The position numbers were made by a program, and so were the translations under genes. The notes beneath the pieces were generated by a model. The model was given only the letters and a program-made list of their open reading frames with translations. It did not search any database and had not been told where the DNA came from. Below, one piece after another: positions 35,433 through 47,094 of a stretch of DNA of 64,000 nt (position 1 is the stretch's first letter; every line of letters begins with the position of its first letter). The stretch is taken from positions 2,119,501 to 2,183,500 of the forward strand of contig OX463782.1 of the NCBI GenBank assembly GCA_949825025.1. Reading direction: 5' to 3'. This stretch comes from Siphlonurus alternatus. Taxonomy: Eukaryota > Arthropoda > Insecta > Ephemeroptera > Siphlonuridae.

Positions 35433-35683
35433 CAATACAATATTTATATATATGCTTCAATTTATTACTCTCTATGCTATGCATTCACAAACAGAAATCG
35501 CTTCACATGGAATATATAGCATTCATTACTGTAGGGTACCAACACTCTTTTTCATTGGATTATTAGTTAATTAAAGCATTGCTATTTCATAAATGATTTA
35601 TAATTCATAATAATGATGAAGGGTTCGATTCAACCGAAGAAGTGGCACCCATTTTTTTTTTTTTTTTTAATATCGTTATTATT

Positions 35684-35826
35684 TAAGCCGGTATAATTAC
35701 ACGATTTAAGTTCTTTAATTATTGCATACAATTTTTCCTTACAAGAAAACTTCAACTCCACTTGTTTGTATGGAGATGAAATTTTCTTGAAAGGAAAAAT
35801 TGTGTGCTGTAATATACAGGCTTTAC
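35684..35826. mobile_element. M4 foldback copy
   Basis: ACAATTTTTCCTTACAAGAA and its complement TTTCTTGAAAGGAAAAATTG, with ends GCCGGTATAATTACACGA and TGTAATATACAGGC. Confidence 0.75.
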
Positions 35827-35847
35827 AACCCTATGAGTTTGGAGATC

Positions 35848-36185
35848 GAGGTGGAGTAATAATTAGGGATAAAGGAGGGAAAGTATGGTGACTACGACCT
35901 GTTACGCGTCCCAGCATTTGCAGAGATGAGACTGAGGGAACCGTGGAAAACCTCAGTCAGGATGGATACCTCTACTTTTTATCAATGAACCAAAGTGATG
36001 TCCAAAGCCTGGAGAAAAACACATAAGTGCATCACTGCACTGGGTGGAAAGCGAGATGAATATACCTCTGGGAGGGAGCAACGTGATTTTTACTTGTAAC
36101 GGTCACCCATCCAAGAACTAACCTCGCTCGACATTGCTTGACTTCTGTAATCTAACGACAACCGGTCAGCGGACTCTAGCTCATC
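35848..36185 (-). mobile_element. 5S-derived SINE, near full length
   Basis: On minus: 5S-like head (GGTCACCCATCCAAG complement), body GGGAGGGAGCAA complement, then CAAAGTGATGTCCAAAGCCT complement, the central domain (TGAGGGAACCGTGGAAAACC complement) and a tail with GGTCGTAGTCACC. Same order as the plus copy at 36745. Confidence 0.85.
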
Positions 36186-36189
36186 ATAT

Positions 36190-36740
36190 TACTCATGCAT
36201 CAAAATTGTATATCCTTAAGATAATTAAATTACTATATAGTTAAATTTGTTTATTTTATTTATTTTTTATAATGAAATATTCCACATTTATTTCATATAT
36301 TAAACGTACATTTTTATTTTTTATTTTTTCTCATTTCAAACGTTTGAATTTAATACTAGAGGGTTCTACATAAAATAGTGAGTGCCTAGGGCTCTAAAAA
36401 AAACATCTCAGACTATATGAATGCATTTTGTATAACCTCTCTATTTATATAAGAAAAAGTCTAAATTGACACTTATGTCATATTTACACGTATTAGTGTA
36501 GAGAAATGAACCGTAGTGACGTATATACATTAAAATATAATACCCCAGGCACAAAAGTGCTTGTACACACCCGCCGGTCACATTGCAAACTTTCATAGCT
36601 CCTTAGTGCATAAAAAACACAAACGTGTTGAAATGAAAAATGTTTTCTAGAGGTGCAGTTACATGGAAGTGACGTCACTGCAACAAATATAAGATTACCA
36701 TCAGAATTGCATTATTTCGGAACGTCCTTATAATATTCTG
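36190..36740. other. AT-rich interval between two SINEs
   Basis: The flanking SINEs are in opposite orientation, head to head. Contains TGACGTCA at about 36669. No gene is supported. Confidence 0.4.
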
Positions 36741-36744
36741 TTGA

Positions 36745-37108
36745 GCGTGACGCAGTGCATTGATCGGTTCTCGTTAGATCACAGAAGTCAAGCTACGTCA
36801 AGCGTGGCTATATATATAGTACTTGGATGGGTGAACGTTTCAAGTAAAAATTACATTGCTCCCTGGGGTAAATTCATCTCACTTTCCACCCAGTGCAATG
36901 ATGCACTTGTATGTGGTTCTCCAGGCTTTGGACATCACTTTGGTCCATTGATAAAAAGTATATGTGTCCGTCCTGACAGGTTTTCCACGGTTCTCTTAGC
37001 GAATGCTGGGAAGCGAAGAGGCCGTGGCTACCATATTTTCCCTACCTTATCGCTATATACCAATAACCCTCCCCCCCCCCCAATGAGCCATAAGCTCTTA
37101 GAAGTATG
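36745..37108 (+). mobile_element. 5S-derived SINE, full-length reference copy
   Basis: The head at 36745-36850 keeps ATCGGTTCTCGTTAGATCAC and AGTACTTGGATGGGTGA, clearly 5S rRNA-derived. Then GCTCCCTGGGGTAAATTCAT, CACCCAGTGCAATGATGCAC, CCAGGCTTTGGACATCACTT, GTCCGTCCTGACAGGTTTTC and a tail ending near ATGTCCTTGTAACAAAAAAT. It fits the SINE3 (5S-promoter) class. Transcription would be by RNA polymerase III from the internal 5S boxes, with mobility supplied by a LINE. Confidence 0.88.
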
Positions 37109-37429
37109 TCCTTGTAACAAAAAATAATAATAAATGAAGCTTTGCAGGGAGATTCATATTAGTATTTTGAACCTCTCTGATTCCAGTAACTAGAATATAC
37201 TTCCTTGTTCTGGTTACTTCCGATTTATCAATTTTTTCACATCGACTCCTTAAACCCTACACCACCCCTAATCTTAGCATTGCCACGGCAGGGAGGGGGG
37301 AGGGGGGCATGTGACTCACTATTTCAATCCTTAAATGATATTTTTTTTTATGTTTCTTTTACTCACTTATTTTTTTTTGTGGAAATACATTACTGGTAGG
37401 CTAAGGATTGCAAATTTTTTCATTTTTTT

Positions 37430-37570
37430 TTTTACAGCTTTATTTCACTAATGCTATAGGATTAAAATCATGGTGCAAAAAATTATGACCTCATGGTCTT
37501 TTTTTTTTAGCGTGATTTTAAGCGTGTTAGGTTAGAAAATCTGAAAAAATAATATAGCATATATAAATAC
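37430..37570. mobile_element. M5 half copy, split by the giant foldback
   Basis: GTGCAAAAAATTATGACCTC, GTGATTTTAAGCGTGTTAG and AAAATCTGAAAAAATA match the M5 right side. The continuation (ATAACTCGAGGTTCTATTCA, then TTGCAAATTTTTTGATG) resumes at about 40868-40935, so the 3.3-kb element inserted here. Confidence 0.65.
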
Positions 37571-40500
37571 AGAGTGAGTCACAATTCGTGTGTCATTTCT
37601 ATCCTCTAATTTGGAATTGCAAAAGTGCTTGTAGAAACTTCAAATTTCGTACAGTGGTAGCTGAGGGTTGTTTGTTTTATGTTCTGGTGGTGAAAATTTT
37701 TTCCCACCCTTATTTCATCCCTTCTGGGGGGTGGGTTCCCGTTTTTTACAAAACCCTTATGGGCTTACAATGTTAATGAAAAAGAGATTAAAAAATTTTC
37801 GAATTTCAGTCTGAAAATTTCAAACTAGGGGTTTTCGAGTATGAGAAAAACAGTGGTGACATTAATTTTTTACTGCCGTTGACCCTTGACCCTTCGCAGG
37901 GTCAGAATTTGTCTCTCACAGACCCTTTTTTTTTAATTTTCACATTATCTTCATGTTGGAAAGCTTTTAAGCGTTTTCAAGCATGGTGAAACCAATGAAA
38001 GACCTATCAAAGTGTTAAAATTGGTCCCTGGACCTTGCAGGGGTCACTGGTGACCCCTGGCATGACCTTTTTTCAAAAAGTTTCAATTACGTTGAAATTG
38101 ATGAGTTTTAAAGGGTTTTCGAGGACGATAAAGCTGATGGAAGTTCTTGCAAAGTGGTAAAATTGATCCCTGACCTTGCAGGGGTCACTTGCAGGGGTCA
38201 CTGGTGACCCCTGGCATGACTTTTTTTCCAAAAATTTCAATTACGATGAAATTGATGAGTTTTAAAGGGTTTTCGAGGACGATAAAACTGATGGAATTTC
38301 TTGCAAAGTGATGAAATTGATCCCTGACCTTGCAGGGGTCACTGGTGACCCCTGGCATGACCTTTTTTCCAAAATTTTCAATTGCGTTGAAATTGATGAA
38401 TTTTAAAGGGTTTCGAGGACGATAAAACTGATGGTAGTTCTTGCAAAGTGATTAAATTGATCCTTGACCTTGCAGGGGTCACCCGGTGACCCCTGGCATG
38501 ACCTTTTTTTTTCCAAAATTTTCAAGAACTTTGAAATTTATGAGTTTTAAAGGGTTGTCGAGGACAATAAAACTGACGGAAGGTCTTGCAAAGTGATGAA
38601 ATTGATCTTTGATCTTGCACGGGTCACTGGTGACCCCTAACATGACCTTTATCCCAATCTTTTTAATTACCTTCAAATTGATGAATTTTTATGGGTTTTC
38701 GAGGACGAGAAAACTCTTGGGAGGTCTTGCAGTGTGATAAAATTAATCCTTGACCTTGCAGGAGTCACTAGTGACCGTTTTCCTATCTTACTTTGAATTC
38801 TTGGATTGCTTCCATAGTAATTTGCTAGTATTAAGGGTTTTCGAAGATGATCGATAAAAATATTGGAAGTCAGTTTAAAGTGTTAAAATGCTAAAGCTAT
38901 TTTTTACCCTACAGAGGCACTGCATGGTATCTCTTAATTTGAACTTTTTTTTTAATATTTCTTGAAATTAGGATGGCTTTAAAAGACTGCTAGCAAGATT
39001 GAAATTATAGGAATAATGTAAGCACGTACTTGACAAGTTGAATTAAAAATTAGAGTTGATGATAATTAAAAATGTTATTTTTTCATTGAGAAAAACGTAA
39101 AAAAAAATCAGTACAAACTAACATATGCTGTGAATAATAATTAATAAAAAAAATGCAAGTTGGTTATCTCTGTATTGAATTTATTTTGCTGTTATTTTGT
39201 TTCCAGAGTATTGGTAAGCGTTTTGTTAAAATTTTATTGAAATTTTAATGTAAAAATGAATAATTTTCCTGTTTGCTTGCTAATGTGCGTGACGATTATG
39301 AGCACTGCGAACAGAACGTAAAGCATAATTTGAAAGAAATCGACAAATTCAAACCGGCAAGGGGTCACCAATTTCCCTGTGAGATAAGAGAGAGATTTGA
39401 TCACTTTTTGATTCCCTCCAATATTTTTATGATCCTCTAAAACCATTATTTGCAAATTATTATGGAGATAAGCTGAGAATTTAAAAAAATAATAATAAAA
39501 TAGAAAAAAAAGACCAGGGACTCTTCAAGGTCAGCGATAAATTTTATCACTTTATGAGGATTTCCATTATTTTTAAAATCCTTGAAAACCCTAGCTTATT
39601 TGCAAATTAATATGGAGGCAATCCGAGAATTCAAAATAAGATAGGAAAATGGTCACTAGTGACCCCTGCTAGGTCAGGGATCAATTTTATCACTTTGCAA
39701 GACCTTCCATGAGTTTTATCGTCCTTGAAAATCCTTTAAAACTCATCAATTTCATCGCAATTGAAAATTTTGGAAAAAAAGTCATGCCAGGGGTCACTAA
39801 TAGTCACTAATAGTGACCCTTTCAAGGTCAGGGAACAATTTTATCACTTTGCTAGACCTTCCATCAGTTTTATTGTCCTTCAAACCCTTTAAAACTCATC
39901 AATTTCATTGTAATTAAAAATTTTGGAAAAAAGGTCATATGCCAGGGGTCCCCAGTGACCCCTGCAAGATCAAAGATCAATTTCATCACTTTGCAAGACC
40001 TTCCGTCAGTTTTATTGTCCTCGGCAACCCTTTAAAACTCATAAATTTCAAAGTTCTTGAAAATTTTGGAAAAAAAGGTCATGCCAGGGGTCACCGGGTG
40101 ACCCCTGCAAGGTCAAGGATCAATTTCATCACTTTGCAAGACCTTCCGTCAGTTTTATTGTCCTCGACAACCCTTTAAAACTCATCAATTTCAACGCAAT
40201 TGAAAATTTTGGAAAAGAGGTCATGCCAGGGGTCACCAGTGACCCCTGCAAGGTCAAGGATCAATTTCATCACTTTGCAAGAAATTCCATCAGTTTTATC
40301 GTCCTCGAAACCCTTTAAAATTCATCAATTTCATCGTAATTGAAATTTTTGGAAAAAAGATCATGCCAGGGGTCATGCCAGGGGTCACCAGTGACCCCTG
40401 CAAGGTCCAGGGACCAATTTTAACACTCTGATAGGTCTTTCATTGGTTTTACCATGCTTGAAAACACTTAAAAGCTTTCCAACATGAAGATAATGTGAAA

Positions 40501-40867
40501 ATTAAAAAAAAAGGGTCTGTGAGAGACAAATTCTGACCCTGCGAAGGGTCAAGGGTCAACGGCAGTAAAAAATTAATGTCACCACTGTTTTTCTCATACT
40601 CGAAAACCCCTAGTTTGAAATTTTCAGACTGAAATTCGAAAATTTTTTAATCTCTTTTTCAATAACATTGTAAGCCCATAAGGGTTTTGTAAAAAACGGG
40701 AACCCACCCCCCAGAAGGGATGAAATAAGGGTGGGAAAAAATTTTCACCACCAGAACATAAAACAAACAACCCTCAGCTACCACTGTACGAAATTTGAAG
40801 TTTCTACAAGCACTTTTGCAATTCCAAATTAGAGGATAGAAATGACACACGAATTGTGACTCACTCT
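37571..40867. mobile_element. Giant foldback element with tandem-repeat arms, 3.3 kb
   Basis: Outer ends AGAGTGAGTCACAATTCGTG and its complement, with about 450 bp of high-identity unique arm on each side. Inside each arm are six units of about 141 bp, each centred on GGGGTCACTGGTGACCCC (left near 38038, 38194, 38335, 38475, 38620, 38761; right near 39651, 39790, 39943, 40086, 40228, 40379). More decayed units lie toward the middle. The central 38.85-39.35 kb is AT-rich and unlike the arms. No long open frame, so it is non-autonomous. The architecture (long inverted repeats built of tandem subunits) recalls Drosophila FB-type elements, but no sequence homology is claimed. Confidence 0.9.
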
Positions 40868-41207
40868 GATAATAACTCGAGGTTCTATTCAAATATGCAC
40901 ACAAAAAGGCTTGCAAATTTTTTGATGATTTAAAAAAAGAGACTACAAAAATTGTTGCTTTAAAAGTAAAGGTCGCCTGAGCTTTCTGTTATAACGAGTA
41001 AACATTAAACATCCTAGAGCAGTCATCAACTCTACGTTCTAGCGTTTATTCTCCTTGCTCCTTGTATCGTCCTCTTAATATATTTCTGTGATGCGACGAG
41101 ACTAATGTTAACCATAAATAAGAGCTTTATAAGAGCCCTGAAATAAAAAATATATATTACCTTTACTAAATTAAGGAATCTCTCTCATAGTAAGCAAACA
41201 GCCTTAT

Positions 41208-41401
41208 TAAAGGTGGATCCACATGGCGATTTTGACTCAAAAGCTGTGAAATCCTATGCGCCAGGTTACAGCGGTGAATATCGCGTTAATTACGATGTTC
41301 ATTTTTTAATCACCAAATATGGCCGCCAATGGATGTTACAGCAAATGCGCATTATTTGTTTCACGTCGCATGATAGAAATCGCCATGTGAATCCACCTTA
41401 A
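41208..41401. mobile_element. M8 foldback element, clean copy
   Basis: AAGGTGGATCCACATGGCGA is mirrored by TCGCCATGTGAATCCACCTT. The loop has TATGGCCGCCAATGGATGTT. An open plus frame inside is incidental. Confidence 0.8.
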
Positions 41402-41594
41402 AATTGTTTTGTGTCTTTACAGAGATTCACTAGACAAAAACCTCCGGAAATATTCTAAATGGGCTGTTCGTGTATCTCCTGCCTTTGATTTAATTGCTAT
41501 TTATGGGAAATATAATAAAATTAAAATTAATTAATATTATTCAGCCTGCTCTAACATCGTATATTAGCTATATGTTGATTAGAAAATTTCATAA

Positions 41595-41818
41595 AATGAA
41601 TTTCCATGGAGCGGTGTGAAAAAAGCGCACTTGCCTTAAAATCATTTGGCAACCATATTGGTGGTTTAATTGAAAGAAGCGAAAAAATCCCGAGGCTTTG
41701 ATTGGCTGCGGCACACAATTTTCTCGTACTCCGTACACCTTAATTATCGTGTTTTTTTCCACCAACATGGCTGCCATACAATATTACAGCAAGTGCGCTT
41801 TTCTCACACCGACTCTTC
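41595..41818. mobile_element. M8-related foldback with TGATTGGCT core
   Basis: GGTGTGAAAAAAGCGCACTT is mirrored by AAGTGCGCTTTTCTCACACC. The middle has TTGATTGGCTGCGGCACAC. Related to 46276-46401 and 62225-62406. Confidence 0.75.
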
Positions 41819-41824
41819 AAACTC

Positions 41825-42480
41825 TATGTAACCTCCTCTACAATATATGAATTGGCCTTACTAAAAGATTTTATGTCCTGCTATAATATTTATTTGATAG
41901 TTCGTATACCTGAAATGATCTTTAACTCACATTTTAATATTTCATATTAAGTTAAATTATAAACAACATTTCTCTGTTGATATTTCATTGTTGATCTTGA
42001 ATGATTAAAAGAGGAAAGACAATTAGTTTGTAACTAAACTTTAAAATGTTGTGAAACATATTGTTATTCTTTGTCTAACAATTTTAATTGTAAACTTAAA
42101 GAGGATAGTCTTTGGTCTGGTCCAGCACGTACAGTAAGTTGCAAGAGAAATGTCCCGTTGATTCATGGCTCCACCTGCTCTTATAGAAGCACCTGTGTTA
42201 TAATACTAGCATAACATCCGTGCTTGCCGACTCAATTCTACCTCAAGAGGAGAGGGAGGGCGGTTTTTTGATGAGCGATTGGTGATCGACTTGAACAAAA
42301 GTTTATGAGGTGGAGCTGAGCCAGGCATGCGACGCTATAGCATTACATCTGACAGACTGCCTCTGTAGGAGAAGAGGAGCCATGAATATAATATATGGGA
42401 CATTTATCTTGTAAAATACTGTACCTTCAATTTATTATTCTCGTGGTACCCTCACTTTACATTATAAATTAGAATTTGTA
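41825..42480. other. Interval without supported gene
   Basis: 42115-42420 is somewhat GC-richer and has the inverted pair TGTCCCGTTGATTCATGGCT and AGCCATGAATATA ... GGGACAT, probably another decayed foldback. No coding reading is supported. Confidence 0.4.
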
Positions 42481-42481
42481 A

Positions 42482-42690
42482 TTTGGCTTTGGATATCACT
42501 TTGTTCCATTGATAAAAAGTAGAGATGTCCATCCTGACTGAGATTTCCACGGTTCCCTCAGTCTCACTTTAGTGTATGTTAGAACGCGTAACAGGCTGTG
42601 GCCACCATCCTTTCAATACCTTGTATCTACCTATTACCTTGCCTTGGGGTTTAAGCTCATAAAGGTATATCCTTGTAAAAATTTAAAAAA
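42482..42690 (+). mobile_element. 5S-derived SINE, 5'-truncated (no 5S head)
   Basis: Begins at TGGCTTTGGATATCACTTTG and keeps CATCCTGACTGAGATTTCCA, GGTTCCCTCAGTCTCAC and a tail ending ATATCCTTGTAAAAA. 5' truncation is typical of LINE-mediated retroposition. Confidence 0.8.
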
Positions 42691-42699
42691 AAAGGTCAA

Positions 42700-43720
42700 G
42701 TGTAAGAAAAACAACAAAACAATAGCTCCGCCTTTTAAATCTGTGGGGTAAAATTCCTAATGTACCCTACGTGGCTATAAAAATGACTTAGTTGCTTCTA
42801 CTATAACCTATAGGACGTGATATATAATATATACTCCATATACTTCAAAGAGAAGCAAAGAGTTCGTATGAGAAATTAAATTGTGACCTAAGAATTAAAA
42901 AAAAATTCAAATCTGAACCTGATTTATTTAGTACAGTACATAAAGGTTAAACGAAACTCTTGCACTATTATATTACGATTTATTAGTATCTTGTATTATT
43001 ATTTCTGTGATCAAATCATGGCACCATGTTAATTTCTTCATGTATACTGCATAGTTTCTCTTTTAAAATGATTTATTGCATGCATTACTATAAATTTATT
43101 ATAATAATATTTTGTTTACAATTTTGCTACACTATTATAATTTATTATCATAATATTAAAAATAATATTCAATAACGTCTATTATATTATATTCTGACTA
43201 TATTATATGAATGAAATATTTTCATTTTCCAAGTTAAATTTATTGTTGCTATAATATTATATTTTCTCCCTCTCATACCTATTTTCTTTTATTTTTTTGT
43301 CTTCCTTTTTTTGTGTATTTAAAAATATTTTTAACATATTGAAAAAGAAAAAAAAAAAAATGAAAACTGCAAAATATTTCAGCCTATTTTAGTATTATTT
43401 CTTTTGCTTCAACAAAAAAAACAAGGTAAATAATCATATTAAAAAATAATCATTTTAAGACGAGTATTTTTTATTATTATTTTTTTACAACAAACACCTT
43501 CATCCATTGAACATTTGAACATACATTTTTAATAATATTGAAACACCAAGAGAATTATTTTTATGCTACAGTAAAACTCAAGAACAAGAATTTATATATT
43601 ATGAAATACTTTTGAAACAATTTATTAGAGTTATGATGAGCTTTACAATAATAATTAAATGCAGAACTTATTATTCTTGAGACGTCGTAAATTTTACTGT
43701 CATTTTTTTTTTTTTTTTTT
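42700..43720. other. AT-rich interval, nothing supported
   Basis: Very AT-rich with poly(A)/poly(T) runs. Confidence 0.4.
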
Positions 43721-43721
43721 T

Positions 43722-43852
43722 TAAGTACACTCGTCGCCTTGGAAAATTTCAAACTTGAAGTCTTGTAAATCACCAGGCCTTGTGTTATCCTTACGGGGTT
43801 TTGTGATTAACAACGCTATAAAGTGAAATTTTCAAGGCATTGACTGTATAGT
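43722..43852. mobile_element. M7 foldback element (GTACACTCGT family)
   Basis: GTACACTCGTCGCCTTGGAA at the left and TTTCAAGGCATTGACTGTA at the right, with AATCACCAGGCC and TTTTGTGATT inside. Copies at 45902 and 48843. Confidence 0.75.
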
Positions 43853-43854
43853 AC

Positions 43855-43937
43855 GCCGCGGCGAAAGTGGCTTCCTCAACAATGCAACATGTAACATGCA
43901 TTGTTGAGGAAGCCACTTTCGCCGCAGCGTACTGTAT
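43855..43937. repeat. Short near-perfect palindrome
   Basis: About 38-bp arms: TACGCCGCGGCGAAAGTGGC and its complement with one change, surrounding AACATGTAAC. It touches the M7 copy. Confidence 0.85.
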
Positions 43938-43939
43938 AT

Positions 43940-44960
43940 ACCATCAAATAACCAACATTGACCCCCCCCTTTTTTTTTTATTCTCTCATTTTTATGGCTC
44001 AACGCATCAACATTTACAACAAATCATTTTGTCATCATATTTCCCACAATGTATTTAATCCTCTCTTTCTCTCTCTCTTTCTTTCTCATTTTTTTTTGTA
44101 TGGTGGAGGTGATATATTTTGAATCTCACATTTATATAAAACGAAGTCAAAATAAAATTCGAGGTAGAATCAACACGTTTTTTTTTTTCTTCGTAACAAT
44201 TACTTGAAACAATATTTATTGCAACTTTTACGTGATATTTTTTCTAAATTTACTAAATTGAATCTTAATTATATTGGCCTAAGGCAGACAACCACGCAGC
44301 AAGAATAAAATAAAAATAATTTATTCAATTAACTTGATTAACAGTAGTAATTTTTTTGAAAAAACAAAAGAGAACCACAGCTTTCTAGGCTAGGGGATAA
44401 AAGAAATGTGGAGAATTTCTGATGAAGTGAATTCAAGTTCCTTTTTTTTTTTTTTTCTTATTAAAATGTAAATCACGATTATACTAATAGAACTGTGTAG
44501 ATATATTTGTATGTTGATTTGTAGATGTCTCATCATGTAATTTTCTTGTATAGCAATCTGCAAGATGACTTTTCTTAATCTTATCAGTTTTATCACAATG
44601 CACCTGCTCTTTGCGATTGGATTTTTTTTTATAAATAAAAATAAACACGTATCAGAAGATGCTTCAAATTAACTGCAACTTGGTAAATATTCTAATAATT
44701 AAATCCACAAAATAGGTATACGTATAGGTTGGAAGAAGATAGAGAATTTGTAAAGAAGTGAATTGAAGCTCCTTTTTTATTTTAAAAAAAATGTAACTAA
44801 TGAATCCATACTGCATAAACATCTCAACAACTATATTTTGTATTTGATTTGTAGGAGAATCTTGGATTTTTCAAATTGTAACTTTCTTGTAAAGCAATCT
44901 GTAAAACAAATTTCTTTTTTAATCTTACTTATATCACAATATATATATATATATATATAT
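43940..44960. other. AT-rich interval with a segmental repeat
   Basis: Two similar stretches, about 44400-44600 and 44740-44930, share GAGAATTT, GTGAATTCAAGTTCCTTTTT-like text, GATTTGTAG and AGCAATCTG, suggesting an old local duplication. No gene. Confidence 0.5.
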
Positions 44961-44962
44961 AT

Positions 44963-45074
44963 ATTCGTTTTTTTTTACTCCCGTAACAGTTTATGTATAC
45001 CAATGTAGTTTATTTGTAACATCTCCAAATCATGTTTATTTTTTACAAATATCCAATCACAAATAATACTACAG

Positions 45075-45116
<42 letters not shown>

Positions 45117-45228
45117 CTGTAGTATTATTTGTGATTGGATATTTGTAAAAAATAAACATGATTTGGAGATGTTACAAATAAACTACATTGGTATACATAA
45201 ACTGTTACGGGAGTAAAAAAAAACGAAT
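44963..45228. repeat. Near-perfect 266-bp palindrome
   Basis: Arms of about 133 bp mirror about 45095.5, from ATTCGTTTTTTTTTACTCCC to its complement. The centre is a (TA)n run, and another (TA)n run (44937-44962) abuts the left end. Same architecture as 32827-33116 with unrelated sequence. Confidence 0.95.
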
Positions 45229-45229
45229 C

Positions 45230-45900
45230 ATTCTATATATCATTATAAATGTGATTGAAATTCTCGTCTTCTTCAAATTCTTTTCTCTCCTTTTTTCTGA
45301 TTTATTTTTACGTTTTGTTTTCTGATCAAATTGCATTCTACTATATACGAACACCATGGAGCATGCATAATAGAAGTTAAAGTTATAGCCTCAATGCGCA
45401 CTTCACCATTATATTTGAATTAATATTGGCAATCCTTATCTGTAGGATCACACAATTATTTATACTTAATTAACATTTTTTGTATAAATTTATAGTGTTG
45501 GAATTTGAGAATTTACCATTTTTATATTATTTCATGAATGTTTAAACTTCGTATCGGTAAAGATCTGGACTTATCTTTACAAAACAAAGTTATTTCGTCA
45601 CTTTTGAGATAATAATGTTGTTCTAAACGCAATATATCTGAATTTTATACTAATTAAAGATCAGTTTCTATGGTCTTTATCTAGAGATTGACATTGTTGT
45701 ATGTTAATATTTTAATAGATTGGAAAATTTTCATACGTAATGACAGAGGAGTTAAAGTCTTTTTGTTGTTTACATCGTAACGATGTGTATTAGAGTGAAG
45801 TTTAGTCAATGCTACCTCCTATCATCTATATACCTTGATGACAAATGTATTTTAAGATGTCACCCATAAGGTTCGTGTATATACAAATTTAAGTCCCCCT
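45230..45900. other. AT-rich interval, nothing supported
   Basis: No repeat copy or frame I can support. Confidence 0.4.
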
Positions 45901-45901
45901 T

Positions 45902-46032
45902 AGGTACACTCGTTACCTTAGTAAGTTTCCATTTGCAGCCTTGTTAATTATCATGCTCTGTGTTATTCTTAATACATGGCATGGTGATTAACAAGGCTGC
46001 AAAGGGAAATTTTCCAAGGTAACAACTGTATT
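45902..46032. mobile_element. M7 foldback copy
   Basis: AGGTACACTCGTTACCTTAG is mirrored by TTTTCCAAGGTAACAACTGT. Inner GCAGCCTTGTTAAT and ATTAACAAGGCTGC. Confidence 0.85.
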
Positions 46033-46275
46033 TATTTGCACGATGTGTTGATTCTACCTTAAATTTTGTGTCGACTTTGGTTGTGTGATTCAATCCATTC
46101 TGTCAGATGAAAGTTTAGGCAATATATCTCATCGACTCCCTCAGGAAATACGAGAGAAGTAACGAGAAAAGCTCCGTACGTACTTTGTGGTACAACGCAC
46201 TGAAGAGATTGAGTGAGCTTTTTGTTACTGAGCAACAATGGAAACAAATCAGAATGTGACAAAGTCAATAATAAG

Positions 46276-46401
46276 TAAAGGTGGATGTACAAGGAGTGAG
46301 AAAGACGTATTACTTATGACGTCTGAAAATCACGAGCCTCTGATTGGTTGTTGCATTAGATTTTCTCGCTAGATATCACTCCATGTAGATCCACCTTAAA
46401 T
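46276..46401. mobile_element. M8-related foldback copy
   Basis: AAAGGTGGATGTACAAGGAG is mirrored by CATGTAGATCCACCTTAA. The centre contains CCTCTGATTGGTTG. Confidence 0.75.
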
Positions 46402-46732
46402 ATCATCGTTGTAGTTCAAAAATTGGCCACCATGTAATTTAAATAGCGGATGAGGGCGCCACTTTACTAAAAAAAAGTTTGATGCCCAGAATTGCAAAAG
46501 GTATATTATAATGCAACTTTTGTTTAAAAAAGAGATATCAATTTTTGCATCAATTTTAAACCAGGAGTGAATGTACTTCTCAATTTTTTTCAGTATTTTA
46601 ATTATAATTTAATTACAACGATGATATTTTAACAATATAAGTACAAAATATGAATAATACCCTGTTTATTTTTGGCATGGTTAAAAACTATATAATGTTA
46701 ACATTAAATAATATAAAACACACTTAAGGGGA

Positions 46733-47092
46733 TGGTAACACGCCCAATGTTAAAAAAAAATATATACCCCACGCACGTGAAAATTATGAAAAAATTAAAA
46801 TCTTGTTCTCTGCTTCCCCTATCAGTAGCTAAAATATCAGGTATACAAATTCGATCTAGAGTTTGAGTTATGAATTTTTAAAGTTGACTTCTTTAACATG
46901 GAGAAATGAAACTTCCATGCTAAATTAGTCAACTTTAAAAATTCATAACTTAAAAACTAGCTCGAATTTCTGATATTTTACCTACTGATAGGGGACTTGA
47001 TTTTATATTACATTTTTTTTTCATAATTTTCATGTGTGTGTGTGTGTGTGTGTTTTTTTTAGCATTGGGCGTGTTTCCTTACCCTTAATAAA
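46733..47092. repeat. Large foldback, about 360 bp
   Basis: AAGGGGATGGTAACACGCCC is mirrored by GGGCGTGTTTCCTTACCCTT. Inner arms ATTTTTAAAGTTGACT and AGTCAACTTTAAAAAT. A (GT)n tract of about 18 bp interrupts the right arm at about 47034-47051. Confidence 0.85.
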
Positions 47093-47094
47093 TT

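Noticed and set aside
35534..35652. tRNA-like string GGTTCGATTC followed by a T run
   Set aside because: A B-box-like match exists but no cloverleaf or A box can be drawn; at most a decayed SINE head.
38030..40400. CRISPR-like direct repeats
   Set aside because: The units are about 141-bp diverged tandem repeats without distinct spacers, arranged as an inverted pair in a eukaryotic genome.
37588..40916. Paired identical open frames in 37588-37776 and 40659-40916, and repeat-derived frames between
   Set aside because: They lie in the inverted arms and tandem units of the giant foldback and show no coding signature.
41213..41401. 62-codon plus frame
   Set aside because: Lies wholly within the M8 foldback element.
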